64,000 nucleotides of DNA from Bacteroidia bacterium (GCA_018401705.1 JAGYKL010000002.1:67526-131525), one strand, 5' to 3'. Counted from the first letter of the stretch, positions 26,843 to 36,666 are shown. Notes: generated from the sequence alone by a model not told the origin. Made by a program: numbers and translations.

Positions 26843-29800
26843 ATGAATTCTCGTCTGGCAAGCATAGTCTTGGCTCTAGCTTTAACTTCCTGCAATAGTC
26901 AGCAAGAGAAAAACTTAAGCATTGAATCAAAACGTGCAAACGTTTCAAGTGAAAGATCTGAACCATCCTCTCAATTAAAATTAGCTGATAGTTTGCTGCC
27001 AAAAACTTATTTTTTGGATAGTATGCCTTCTCCGGTTTTTAGAATAGCTACTGAGGCGCCAACAAGTCACTACCTGTTCACAAACCCCGATGGTGAAATT
27101 AAGAAAAGTAAAATTCTTCCCCCCGAGAGCAAAGATGTGGCAGTACTGAGAGGTATCAAAGGAAATCCTTTAACTGATAAAGAAGGAAATTCCTTTCCAA
27201 TGGGCGATAAAGGAAAATCTAATTTCACAAACTTTACAACAGAAAGCGGCTTACCAATTGATGGAATTGGCCCTTCAATAATTGATAGATTCGGTAATAT
27301 TTGGTCTTGCACTTACGGTGGAGGTCTATTCCGGTATGACGGAAAATCCTTCACTAATTTTAGTATTTCACAAGGGCTTCTAAGCTCATCGATTTTGAGC
27401 ATTTTAGAGGATAAAAATGGGAATATCTGGCTCGGAACAGATGGAGAAGGAATAAACCGTTACGATGGTAGGTCTTTTATAAATTTCGCCAATGAACTTG
27501 AATTGCCTTTCGAATATGTTTGGGACATTGAAGAAGATAGAAATGGTGATCTTTGGTTTAGCACCAATGATGGAGGAGTTATTAAATATGATGTTAAACG
27601 AGACAACATGCCTTGTAACCAACGCAACTGTGGTCACAATTTATTAAATAAGCAAGAACTCGAGATTCATAAAAAGGAGCTGTCTAAATCATTTACAAGT
27701 TTTACAACTGCTCAAGGCCTTGCAAACAATAGTGTGAGGTGTATAAACGAAGATAAGAATGGCAACCTTTGGTTCGGAACGCAGGGTGGAGGTGTTAGCA
27801 GATATGATTACAAACGCAGCAAACAACCATGTAATAATAACTTATGTAAACACAATCTAGATGATCTTGAAGAATTAAAGGAGCACCAAAAAATCATAGC
27901 AAAATCCTTTACAAACATCAGCACAATGAACATTATGCCGGGTGCTGAAGACTACGTATACAGTATTTTCGATGATAAAAATGGAGATGTTTGGTTTGGA
28001 ATTTCAGGTGTAATGGTAAAATATGATGGAAAATTTGATAATCATCCATGCCATAATACAAGCTGCAAACATGATTTAAGTATCCCAAATGAACTTGATA
28101 ATCATAATAAGGAACTTTTGAAATCCTTGCGAATTTTCTCAAGCAAAGAAGGTACTTCATATTTCACCATTTTAGATATTACTGAAGACAAGAATGGATT
28201 CCTTTGGATGGCCACCGACGGAGGAGGTGTGAGCAGATTTGATGGGGAAAAATTTACTACTTATTCTGAGACTCAGGGTTTGGCAAAAAACAACGTCTGG
28301 AGTATAACTCCTGATAAAATCGGGAACCTTTGGTTTGGAACCATGGGAGGAGGTTTAAGCAGATACAATGGGAGTTCTTGTGTAAATATTACAACCAATC
28401 ATGGATTAAACAGAAATCTGGTTTGGAGCATCATTGAAGACAAGGAGGGAAATCTTTGGTTTGGAACCGAACGCGGAGGTGTTAACCGGTATAACGGCTT
28501 GTCATTTAGCTACTACGGCGTAGCTCAAGGACTTGCCAACTATACTGTAATAAGCATCGCAGAAGATATGTCAGGTAATCTTTGGTTTGGAACTCAGTAC
28601 TCCGGAGTGAGTCGTTTTAACGGAAAATCTTTCACAAGCTTTGATGTTAAAAAAGGTTTGGCTGGAAATTATGTTTCTTGCATCATAGAAGATAAAATGG
28701 GCAATATATGGCTAGGCACCAATGGTGGAATAAGCAAATATGATAGCAAATCCCTTCCTGAAGGGCAGGCAGGAATTACAAATTACTCGGTTGCCCAAGG
28801 CTTGACTGACAATAATATTACCTGCATTTTCGAAGAGCGATTTCTCCCAAAAAACGAAATAGGAATTTGGTTCGGAACCACTAACGGGCTTAGTCGATTT
28901 GATGGAAAATCCTTTACAAACTTTGGTTCAGCTCAAGGTTTAGCTAAAAACTATGTTTTTGATATAAGTGGAGATAAAAGTGGCAATATTTGGTTTGGAA
29001 CTGAATCGGGCTTGTCTTTACTTTTGGCCGAAGATGTTAAAAAAATCTCTTCAGGTTTAGGTACATCAAGATTCAACAATAATAACAACCCACTTTTTAA
29101 ATCCTTCACTACTGATGATGGATTACCTGACAATGTAATTACTCAAATAATTCAAATGCCGGATGGAAGAATGGCTCTTGGGAGCAATTCTGGCATTACC
29201 TTTTTTGAACTTTCAGAGGATTTCAACAAACTTGAATCTATCGAAAACTTTAGCGTCAATACCGGATATCCAATAAAGGATGTTAACGTTTCTCAAAATA
29301 GTATGATTGTAGATTCCAAAGGAATTATTTGGGCAGCTACCGGCTCAGAAAAAACCGCTTTGGTTCGTTTTGACTATAATGCAATAAACAAGGACACTAT
29401 ACCTCCTGAATTAATTATTCAGTCAGTAAAAGTAAATGATGAGAATATAAGCTGGTACAACCTTGAACCAAACAAAGAAAAAAGAAATACTTACGACAGC
29501 ACAAGCAACATACTTCAAGAGTTTTTAGCATACGGAAGGACCCTTTCGAAATCTGAAAATGAAGAAATATACAAGCGTTTTGGCTCCATTCAATTTGATA
29601 GTATTAGTAAGTTCTACCCCTTGCCTCAAAATTTAATACTGCCTCACAAGAATAACAAAGTCTCATTTGAATTTGCTGCTATTGAAACCAGCAGGCCGTT
29701 CTTACTTAAATATCAATATATGTTAGAAGGGTATGATAAAGATTGGAGCCCGGCAACATCATACAGCAATGCAAGTTTTGGTAATATTAATGAAGGTTCT

Positions 29801-30697
29801 TACGTATTTAAAGTCAGAGCAAAAGGAGCTAATGGAATTTGGACCAAGCCAGTTACATATAAATTTGAAGTTCTACCGCCTTGGTATCGAACTTGGTGGG
29901 CATATTTGGCTTACGCATTAATTGTAATATTAATTCTTGGAGCTTTTATCAAGTGGCGCGAGCGAAATTTAAGATTGGAAAAAGAAAGACTTGAATACAC
30001 AGTTGAATTGAGAACCGCCGAAGTTGTGGCTGAAAAAAAAGAAGTAGAAAAGCAGAAAAAACTAAGTGATGATTTATTGTTAAATATTTTACCTGAAGAA
30101 GTAGCAGAAGAATTAAAGGAAAAAGGCAGCGCAGAAGCAAAGCTGTTTGAAGAAGCTACTGTGCTTTTTACAGACTTTAAAGGTTTTACTTCTCTGTCAG
30201 AAAAACTGAGCCCCAAAGAATTAGTTAATGATTTGAACGTATGCTTTTCTGAGTTCGATAAAATTGTAAGTGAACTCAACGTAGAGAAAATAAAAACCAT
30301 TGGCGATTCTTATATGGCAGCAGGCGGTTTACCAACCACAAATAATTCACATAGCACTGATGTGATTAAGGCAGCAATTAGAATGAGAGATTTTGTTGAA
30401 GAGGGTAAAGCAAAGAAAATAGCCGCCGGACTGCCCTATTTTGAAATACGAATCGGCATTCATACAGGTCCGCTGGTTGCCGGAATTGTTGGTGTTAAAA
30501 AGTTCCAATACGATATCTGGGGCGATACTGTTAATACAGCAAGCCGAATGGAAAGCAATGGAGAAGTCGGTCAAATTAATATTAGTGGAGCAACTTACCA
30601 ACTGGTAAAAGATAAATTCAAATTCACCTATCGTGGTAAAATTCAAGCCAAAGGGAAAGGTGAACTGGACATGTATTTTGTGGAAGAACTTAATTAA
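26843..30697 (+). CDS. Beta-propeller sensor lipoprotein with cytoplasmic class III adenylate cyclase
   Basis: 1284 residues. Lipobox LTSC with Cys17; about 14 propeller blades with the two-component-regulator signature DKNGNIWLGT (about 95-830); a Y_Y_Y domain (about 935-1010); one membrane helix (about 1019-1036); a coiled coil and the LLLNILPEEVAEEL cyclase linker; then a class III cyclase (about 1100-1280). Metal-binding Asp1111 (FTDFKGF) and Asp1155 (IGDSY) are present. Lys1151 and Asp1224 are the adenine-selecting pair, and Asn1231 and Arg1235 stabilise the transition state, so it should make cAMP. Three blades carry a 30-residue insert with C-x4-C-x-H-x10-H (C258/C263/H265/H276; C330/C335/H337/H348; C403/C408/H410/H421). 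The signal is unknown. Confidence 0.9.
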   Translation: MNSRLASIVLALALTSCNSQQEKNLSIESKRANVSSERSEPSSQLKLADSLLPKTYFLDSMPSPVFRIATEAPTSHYLFTNPDGEIKKSKILPPESKDVAVLRGIKGNPLTDKEGNSFPMGDKGKSNFTNFTTESGLPIDGIGPSIIDRFGNIWSCTYGGGLFRYDGKSFTNFSISQGLLSSSILSILEDKNGNIWLGTDGEGINRYDGRSFINFANELELPFEYVWDIEEDRNGDLWFSTNDGGVIKYDVKRDNMPCNQRNCGHNLLNKQELEIHKKELSKSFTSFTTAQGLANNSVRCINEDKNGNLWFGTQGGGVSRYDYKRSKQPCNNNLCKHNLDDLEELKEHQKIIAKSFTNISTMNIMPGAEDYVYSIFDDKNGDVWFGISGVMVKYDGKFDNHPCHNTSCKHDLSIPNELDNHNKELLKSLRIFSSKEGTSYFTILDITEDKNGFLWMATDGGGVSRFDGEKFTTYSETQGLAKNNVWSITPDKIGNLWFGTMGGGLSRYNGSSCVNITTNHGLNRNLVWSIIEDKEGNLWFGTERGGVNRYNGLSFSYYGVAQGLANYTVISIAEDMSGNLWFGTQYSGVSRFNGKSFTSFDVKKGLAGNYVSCIIEDKMGNIWLGTNGGISKYDSKSLPEGQAGITNYSVAQGLTDNNITCIFEERFLPKNEIGIWFGTTNGLSRFDGKSFTNFGSAQGLAKNYVFDISGDKSGNIWFGTESGLSLLLAEDVKKISSGLGTSRFNNNNNPLFKSFTTDDGLPDNVITQIIQMPDGRMALGSNSGITFFELSEDFNKLESIENFSVNTGYPIKDVNVSQNSMIVDSKGIIWAATGSEKTALVRFDYNAINKDTIPPELIIQSVKVNDENISWYNLEPNKEKRNTYDSTSNILQEFLAYGRTLSKSENEEIYKRFGSIQFDSISKFYPLPQNLILPHKNNKVSFEFAAIETSRPFLLKYQYMLEGYDKDWSPATSYSNASFGNINEGSYVFKVRAKGANGIWTKPVTYKFEVLPPWYRTWWAYLAYALIVILILGAFIKWRERNLRLEKERLEYTVELRTAEVVAEKKEVEKQKKLSDDLLLNILPEEVAEELKEKGSAEAKLFEEATVLFTDFKGFTSLSEKLSPKELVNDLNVCFSEFDKIVSELNVEKIKTIGDSYMAAGGLPTTNNSHSTDVIKAAIRMRDFVEEGKAKKIAAGLPYFEIRIGIHTGPLVAGIVGVKKFQYDIWGDTVNTASRMESNGEVGQINISGATYQLVKDKFKFTYRGKIQAKGKGELDMYFVEELN

Positions 30698-30915
30698 ATC
30701 ATTTTTTACTATCGGTCTGGTGGTTTTAGCAAGGGAGGATTTCGGAGCACTGCATTGTTAATATTTGACAAAGTTTGATGCTTGTAGAAATTTGATTTAA
30801 GCTCTGAAACAGCCAGTGGTTCTATTTCTGTCGTTTATTTGTGTTTAATCAAAAGATAAATACGCCTGTAGAATTACAGTTGTATAAAACTTTGGTATCA
30901 ATCATTTTCTCTCAA

Positions 30916-32343
30916 CTAGTGATTGATAATTAGTAGCGATACTAAAATAATTACTGCCGAATAAATGCCTACTAAAAGAAAATTGAATTTGAATATCTGA
31001 GCATAACCTATATGAGGCTGATTGACCACCGACTTTACCATAAGAATATTTTGCAAAGAAATGGCATTACCTATGGCGCTTCCTGTATGCAATAGTGCTA
31101 AGAAAATCGGCAAATTTCCTCCGTTTATTTCATTTACAATTATCGCACTACCCAACAATATGTTGCTCATAGTAGCACTTCCACTTATGAAACTGCCCAT
31201 AATTCCAAGAAAAGGACTTGCAATTACTTTTACTATTGGTAGTAACTCTGCGTAGTAATTTCTGATAACAACAGATAAATCCTGTTGAATTAATTGTGCA
31301 AGAAAAACAAGCAAACAAATAGCTGCCACTGATTTGAAGGTTCTACAAAGGGTGTCTCTACTTTGATTATAAAATTGTTTTGCCAGATTATTTTTATCAA
31401 TAAACATTAAATATGTAATACTTGAAATGATAAAAATTATTCCAGGTTGGTAAAGAGATATGGATCTAGAACCCTCTTGCAGATTCCAAGTAAAATCGCT
31501 GAGAAAATATTTAGCAATAAAAAGAAACAAGGTTAAAATTAAATAAGGATAAAATGTTTTCAGCCAAAAGCTGTAACTAGGATTTTCACTCTTAGAAACA
31601 TTAAAAGCAAAAAACAGAATCAAGCCAACAATTCCAGCAACAACAGAAGGATATTCGATGCTTAAGAACCCGGTAATAAAGTATGGTACAGTAAAGGAGA
31701 AACCCGCTCCTAAAAGCATTTTCCAGTTTTTTGTCCATTGTATATCGGTTTGCTCAGTTTTACTGTAGATATAAGCCAACAAAAAAGGAAGCGTGATGGC
31801 TGGCAGGCTGTTTAACAAAAGTGTAAATACTACTGTAGAATCTGATTCATAAATATTCAGACCTACTTTTAAAGGTGTTCCTAATGCTCCGAAAGTAACG
31901 GCGGTTGTGTTGGCTGCCAGTGGTAAAACAATACTTGTTAGAGGCTTGAATCCTAATGTAATCAGAAGAGGTGCTATAAGCATCGCTGGAATTCCAAATC
32001 CTGCGATACCCTCCATAAAACTTCCCATAAAAAGACATAAACTAATAATTATGAAAAGTCTTGAAGAAAAAGAAGATGTTACTTGTATAAATTCTGAGAA
32101 ATGATGATTAGTATATAACGTGTTATAAAACAGGTAGGCTCCAAAAAGGAGGAGTCCTAATTCGAAAGAGATAAGTGTTCCAGATAAAAATGGCAGATAA
32201 ATAAATTCGATACTTGTAAGTAAAAAAGCTTTGGAAAGGATAAAAACCAGTATTGCTACTAAAGCACTTAACCATAGTTTCTTAAAAAAGAATACTCCAA
32301 AAAGTAGAATAGTAAACGATATGACTAGAGTCCAACTTTCCAA
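30916..32343 (-). CDS. L-lactate permease family transporter
   Basis: 475 residues with 12 or more hydrophobic helices. The LctP signature FMEGIAGFGIPAMLIAPLL and the NTTAVTFGALGTPLKVGL segment are clear. Members import or export lactate or glycolate with protons. It starts 2 bp after the stop of the D-lactate dehydrogenase-like gene, so the pair is one transcription unit. The 218 bp separating it from the cyclase gene hold no gene. Confidence 0.88.
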   Translation of the reverse strand: MESWTLVISFTILLFGVFFFKKLWLSALVAILVFILSKAFLLTSIEFIYLPFLSGTLISFELGLLLFGAYLFYNTLYTNHHFSEFIQVTSSFSSRLFIIISLCLFMGSFMEGIAGFGIPAMLIAPLLITLGFKPLTSIVLPLAANTTAVTFGALGTPLKVGLNIYESDSTVVFTLLLNSLPAITLPFLLAYIYSKTEQTDIQWTKNWKMLLGAGFSFTVPYFITGFLSIEYPSVVAGIVGLILFFAFNVSKSENPSYSFWLKTFYPYLILTLFLFIAKYFLSDFTWNLQEGSRSISLYQPGIIFIISSITYLMFIDKNNLAKQFYNQSRDTLCRTFKSVAAICLLVFLAQLIQQDLSVVIRNYYAELLPIVKVIASPFLGIMGSFISGSATMSNILLGSAIIVNEINGGNLPIFLALLHTGSAIGNAISLQNILMVKSVVNQPHIGYAQIFKFNFLLVGIYSAVIILVSLLIINH

Positions 32344-32345
32344 TT

Positions 32346-33335
32346 TTAATAGACTTCATTTTCAGACTTGCCTGTCTGCGACCATTGGTCTAAGTTGTCG
32401 ATAGTTGTTTTGGCAATACCTTGCAATGCTTCATTAGTAAGAAATGCTTGATGCCCAGTAATTATAACATTCTCATGAGAACGCAGTTTCTCGAAGAGTT
32501 CGTCTTCTATTTGGGTATTAGAATGGTTATAAAAGAAGATAGGTTTTTCGTGTTCATATACATCTAGTCCGGCGCTTCCTACAATTCCATGAGCAAGAGC
32601 ATCCAATAAATCCTTTGTATTTACTATTCCACCCCTGGCTGTATTGATAAAAACGACTCCGCTCTTCATTTGTGAAAAAGTTTTCTTGTTAAACATATAT
32701 TTTGTAGCATCATTCAAGGGGCAATTAACCGAAATAACATCCGAATTTTTACACAGCGTTTCTAATGATGTGTATTGTACCCTGCATTGCTCGATTAATT
32801 CATTATCCTGCTCAATGTCATAAGCTAGTATTTTACAGCCAAAACCGTGCATTATTCTAATAAAAGCAGAACCGATTTTTCCGGTGCCAACAACGCCAAT
32901 GGTTTTATTATGAAGATCAAAGCCCACTAATTTATCGAGTCGAAAATCGTTTTGCTTCATCAGTTCCTGAGCCAATATTATCTTTCTATTTAAAGCCATT
33001 AATAACGCTACTGAATGCTCGGCTATGGCATAGGGAGAATAGGCTGGCACGTTGGCAACTTTAATATTTAGTTTTTTTGCTTTTGCTATGTCAACGTGGT
33101 CGTAGCCTACAGACCTAAGTGCAATAAATCTGACACTCAATGTATGTAACTGTTCAATTACTTTTGAGGAAACATTATCTGAAGTAAAAAGAGCTACAGC
33201 TTCAAATCCTTCAGCAAGATGAGCAGTATTTTCATTCAATGGTAGCTCTGTAAATACTAATTCATGTTTGCCCTTTCCTAATTTTTCTATAAATGGCTTG
33301 TCAAAACCGTGAATGCTGTATACTAGTGTTCTCAT
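32346..33335 (-). CDS. D-2-hydroxyacid (D-lactate) dehydrogenase
   Basis: 329 residues. NAD-binding motif VVGTGKIGSAF (about 148-158); catalytic Arg in NTARGGIVNT, Glu in GSAGLDVYEHEKPIFF, His in ITGHQAFLTNEAL. This matches the LdhA-like branch that reduces pyruvate to D-lactate with NADH. Its coupling to the lactate permease supports lactate as the substrate. A possible minus-strand promoter variant (CATCTTTG) lies about 210 bp upstream. Confidence 0.88.
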   Translation of the reverse strand: MRTLVYSIHGFDKPFIEKLGKGKHELVFTELPLNENTAHLAEGFEAVALFTSDNVSSKVIEQLHTLSVRFIALRSVGYDHVDIAKAKKLNIKVANVPAYSPYAIAEHSVALLMALNRKIILAQELMKQNDFRLDKLVGFDLHNKTIGVVGTGKIGSAFIRIMHGFGCKILAYDIEQDNELIEQCRVQYTSLETLCKNSDVISVNCPLNDATKYMFNKKTFSQMKSGVVFINTARGGIVNTKDLLDALAHGIVGSAGLDVYEHEKPIFFYNHSNTQIEDELFEKLRSHENVIITGHQAFLTNEALQGIAKTTIDNLDQWSQTGKSENEVY

Positions 33336-33816
33336 TTTTTTAATTAAATCTAATCATTTGTTAATCAGCTGTTTGCAAGAATTGGTTTGCCTTTTAGTTT
33401 TTGTTTGAATTCAAGTTAATCATCTGTCGTTGAAACAGTCGTCATACCAGTGGCTATAACTCAGTAATTTCATAGTAAAAGACTCTCTTATTGCTTCTTT
33501 TTGCCTTTGTGAAAATACTCAGATATGGTAAAATTTGCTGCAAAGATGTAAAGAATAAGGCTTCAAAGTCACAAGCAAAAAGCATCAGTGGATTAAGGTT
33601 TTAAAAGTTTGGGGCTTCCCGCGAGCTTTGCTGCGAACTTCGCGTAAACGCTCAGTCGCATCTTCACTCCCGGTCGCGTGCTCCCGGCTACATGGTAGCT
33701 TCGTACGCCCGCTAAGCCAGAAAAATTAAACTTCATCTCATGCATTTGAGATAAAACTATTCTGATTTTACCCGCCTTGAAAACAATCGTCCTACTTTTG
33801 CATTTGATAAATCAGC
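33336..33816. other. Gene-free 481-bp spacer with a GC-rich island
   Basis: The spacer lies between divergently oriented ldh and ctaA genes. Positions 33611-33720 are distinctly GC-rich and hold small palindromes (GCGAA-C-TTCGC around 33633-33643 and GCGT-AA-ACGC next to it), against AT-rich sequence on both sides. No reading frame there looks like a protein. The island may be an intergenic repeat of this genome or a remnant of inserted DNA. Confidence 0.5.
33793..33800 (+). promoter_or_regulatory. ctaA promoter -7 box (TACTTTTG)
   Basis: A perfect TAnnTTTG box lies 16 bp before the ctaA ATG, giving a leader of about 12 nt. No TTG at the ideal spacing is seen upstream. Confidence 0.5.
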
Positions 33817-34836
33817 ATGCAAAAGCTTTTCAAAATACTCACCTACACTAGCCTTATTTGTACATTTCTGGTAATTCTTGCCGGTTCGGTGGTTCGCACC
33901 ACTCAGTCGGGAATGGGTTGTCCCGATTGGCCTAAGTGTTTTGGATACTACATCCCGCCAACGGCGGATGAACAAGTTCGCTACGAGCAAGGCCGAACCT
34001 ACACTAAAGGCATGATGGTTATCGAATATGATACACTCTGGAGGGCAAAATCGAACATCATCGCACAAGCTGATTTTAACCGTGATGAATGGGAGAAATA
34101 TCCCAAGCACGATTACTCTGATTTTGTAGTTCACCAAACCTGGATTGAATACATAAACCGACTTTTGGGTGCATTACTTGGCATCTTCGTTTTTGGAATG
34201 TTTGTGACTTCCTTCTCTTACCGAAAAACCAAACCTTTACTTATATTTCTAAGTTTTGCATTGGTGTTTGTAACCGGTTTTCAAGCCTGGTTAGGTAAGT
34301 TGGTTGTTGATGGCAATCTCATTCCACAATCGATAAGCATTCACATGTTAGGAGCTTTATTATTGCTTTTGCTGGCTCAACTTGTTATTAATCAAATTCG
34401 AATGAATGAGAATTCATCTGTAAATAAACCTTTACGAAACATAGGTTATCTTGCAGCATTGATGGTGCTTTTGCAGATTCTAATCGGCACTCAGGTAAGA
34501 GAAGAAATTGATGTTATTGCCAAAAGTATGGGATTCGATATGAGAGCTTTATGGGTTGATGAGCTTTCTTCTACTTTCTTGATTCACCGTGCATTTTCAC
34601 TTATCGTTACTGCCGCATGCGCTTACGCAGTATATTTAAGTTTGCAAACCCGTGATAATAACCTTAAGTTAATTGGTAAATTATCGGCTTTAGTTATTGC
34701 CCTAGAGTTAATTGCAGGTATTGTTCTAGGCTTCGCTGGGATGCCGGCAGCTTTTCAACCTGTGCATTTACTTTTAGCTACAGTGTTATTCTGGAGCATG
34801 TTTGCTATTGGCAGCAGAAAGGTATCAAATTCCTAA
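33817..34836 (+). CDS. ctaA: Heme A synthase (COX15/CtaA family)
   Basis: 339 residues with about eight membrane helices; oxidises the C8 methyl of heme O to make heme A for terminal oxidase. The N-terminal motif GSVVRTTQSGMGCPDWPKC is diagnostic. Heme-ligand helices include VHQTWIEYINRLLG, SIHMLGALLLL, FLIHRAFSLI and QPVHLLLATVLF. No oxidase genes are next to it here. Confidence 0.93.
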   Translation: MQKLFKILTYTSLICTFLVILAGSVVRTTQSGMGCPDWPKCFGYYIPPTADEQVRYEQGRTYTKGMMVIEYDTLWRAKSNIIAQADFNRDEWEKYPKHDYSDFVVHQTWIEYINRLLGALLGIFVFGMFVTSFSYRKTKPLLIFLSFALVFVTGFQAWLGKLVVDGNLIPQSISIHMLGALLLLLLAQLVINQIRMNENSSVNKPLRNIGYLAALMVLLQILIGTQVREEIDVIAKSMGFDMRALWVDELSSTFLIHRAFSLIVTAACAYAVYLSLQTRDNNLKLIGKLSALVIALELIAGIVLGFAGMPAAFQPVHLLLATVLFWSMFAIGSRKVSNS

Positions 34837-34862
34837 AAAATTAGCTCTATCACATTAAAGGC

Positions 34863-36050
34863 ATGAACCTCAAAACAATTTTATTTCTTCTGGCTTTCTC
34901 GTGTAAGTTACTTTCAGCTCAGAAATACGACTGTTACAAAAGCTCTTTTGACACATCTTTAGTTTCTGAAAAACTAGGCTATCAGAAAAAGCTTAGCATA
35001 ACATTACCCGATGAATATCAAAGCTCCGGCAAATCTCCAAACTATCCACTAATCATAATTTTCGATAGTCAGAATTCAAGAAGCTACACTTACCTTCTGA
35101 ATACCATCGATTACCTCACGGCAAATGAACAAATGCCGGCTTCGGTAATAATTGGTGTTGAATCGACCATGGAAAAAAGATATGGGGAAACTCAGCTGGA
35201 AATTAGCGACAGCAATGCTTTTGGCTCTAAAAACGAGGATTTTATTCTTGAAGAACTCATCCCCTTTGCAAGGCAAAACTTTCAAACTCTAAATTACAAT
35301 CTGCTAATTGGTCACTCGAGATATGGCTATTTCACCTCTTATCTATTCTCAAAAAATCACCCGGAGATTCAAGCTGTAATTTCTGCAAGTCCGGTTTTTA
35401 GTCAGAAAAATCTGGATATACTAAAGCCAATTATCGATTTAAACGAGAATTACCGGGGTGCTTGCACAAAATACCTTCGTTTTGGCATTGGCAACGATTA
35501 CCCCGAGGATTTTCAAATTATGGATGAAGCTCTAAAGGGCAGAAAAAAAGAGAACGAAAATTTGAGTATTGCAGGATATTTATTCAAAGATGCCGATCAT
35601 AACGTAACTCCCGGTTTAACTGTAGGTAGGGCTTTGTATGAAATTTTTGAGTTTTGGAGTAAACAACAAAATACTTTTATAAGGAGCAATGATAACCTCA
35701 CAGTTGACTATTCTAAATCACAAGAAAAAGTAAGTAAGCATTATGGTGCAGAATTAAAGCTCTCACTTGGAATTCTTAATGGCAAGGGTTGGGAATATTA
35801 CAATAATGGCAAATATGAAGAAGCTATTGAGGCTTGGCAATTAACGTTTAAGAACTATCCTTCATTCTCAGAAGCCTTGCTTTTTGAAATGTATGCGCAC
35901 ATGGATTTAAAAAGAGATTATTCTAAAATCAAACAGGCGTTTATTGATGATTTAAAAGCTTCAGAGATGTATTCTCCTGCCGAAAAGGCAGAGCTTTTTA
36001 AAGAGTTAGATGAGTTGGAGAATGAAATACCACTAAAAGGTCAAAACTAA
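34863..36050 (+). CDS. Secreted esterase-fold alpha/beta hydrolase with TPR-like C-terminus
   Basis: 395 residues: signal peptide (1-19); an esterase D-type alpha/beta hydrolase domain (about 35-275) with nucleophile elbow GHSRYG and late His in DADHNVTPG; then a C-terminal helical part (about 300-390) including YYNNGKYEEAIEAWQL, a TPR-like helix pair. Likely periplasmic or outer-membrane facing; the substrate is unknown. It follows ctaA by 26 bp and may be cotranscribed. It converges with gldD. Confidence 0.82.
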   Translation: MNLKTILFLLAFSCKLLSAQKYDCYKSSFDTSLVSEKLGYQKKLSITLPDEYQSSGKSPNYPLIIIFDSQNSRSYTYLLNTIDYLTANEQMPASVIIGVESTMEKRYGETQLEISDSNAFGSKNEDFILEELIPFARQNFQTLNYNLLIGHSRYGYFTSYLFSKNHPEIQAVISASPVFSQKNLDILKPIIDLNENYRGACTKYLRFGIGNDYPEDFQIMDEALKGRKKENENLSIAGYLFKDADHNVTPGLTVGRALYEIFEFWSKQQNTFIRSNDNLTVDYSKSQEKVSKHYGAELKLSLGILNGKGWEYYNNGKYEEAIEAWQLTFKNYPSFSEALLFEMYAHMDLKRDYSKIKQAFIDDLKASEMYSPAEKAELFKELDELENEIPLKGQN

Positions 36051-36051
36051 A

Positions 36052-36624
36052 TCACTTCCACTTTATTGAAGAAATCAAGTGCTCAATATCTTCTCGTATA
36101 AATTCCATTACAGGCCTCAATGAATCAGCATTTGGGCTTGAGTAGAAATATAAACTTCCTCTTAGAAAATGCGCTGTATTATCGGTAGTATAAAATTGCA
36201 CTGATGATGCGGCATTTCCATTGATTTTATACATAATTCCGAAAACATTGTCATCAGGATTTTCAAAAACTTTCTCCTCAATTCCATTCGCTTTTACAGC
36301 ATGTTTATATGCCATAGTGCGCGAATCCTCCATGAGTTGAGCGGCATCAGTTTCAATATCTTTATAACTGAGGTGCAGTGTTGCTCTTTGTTTTGGAAAC
36401 TGAAGATTTAACCAACACGGTTCAGCATCCCCCGCAGAGCCGGGGCCCATAACAGCATACTTAGGAATTTCAAAGCTAAATGGACAATCGGTTTGATAAA
36501 CCTGATATGATTTTTCAGGAAGATCAATTCTAAAATAACCTCGTGGCCGAGGGATAGATGCCTCTTCTGTGCAAGAAGCAAGTACTGGCAAAAAGCAAAA
36601 AAGGAGAAAACGCCTTAGATTCAT
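36052..36624 (-). CDS. gldD: Gliding motility lipoprotein GldD
   Basis: 190 residues from the chosen start. Lipobox VLASC, then the GldD hallmarks RPRGYFRIDLPEKSY, CPFSFEIPKYA and GNAASSVQFYTTD. It is an outer-membrane lipoprotein required for gliding and T9SS function in studied Flavobacteriia. The frame opens 6 codons earlier (36642), but M7 starts the lipoprotein signal. It lies 42 bp after ssb. The partner gldE, usually between ssb and gldD, is absent. Confidence 0.92.
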   Translation of the reverse strand: MNLRRFLLFCFLPVLASCTEEASIPRPRGYFRIDLPEKSYQVYQTDCPFSFEIPKYAVMGPGSAGDAEPCWLNLQFPKQRATLHLSYKDIETDAAQLMEDSRTMAYKHAVKANGIEEKVFENPDDNVFGIMYKINGNAASSVQFYTTDNTAHFLRGSLYFYSSPNADSLRPVMEFIREDIEHLISSIKWK

Positions 36625-36666
36625 GTTCACAAATAACGTCAATCTAGAGGAGATGTTATTTATAAA

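Noticed and set aside
27400-29100. Propeller blade repeats as a CRISPR-like or DNA-level tandem repeat
   Set aside because: The repetition is at protein level with diverged codons and no constant DNA unit.
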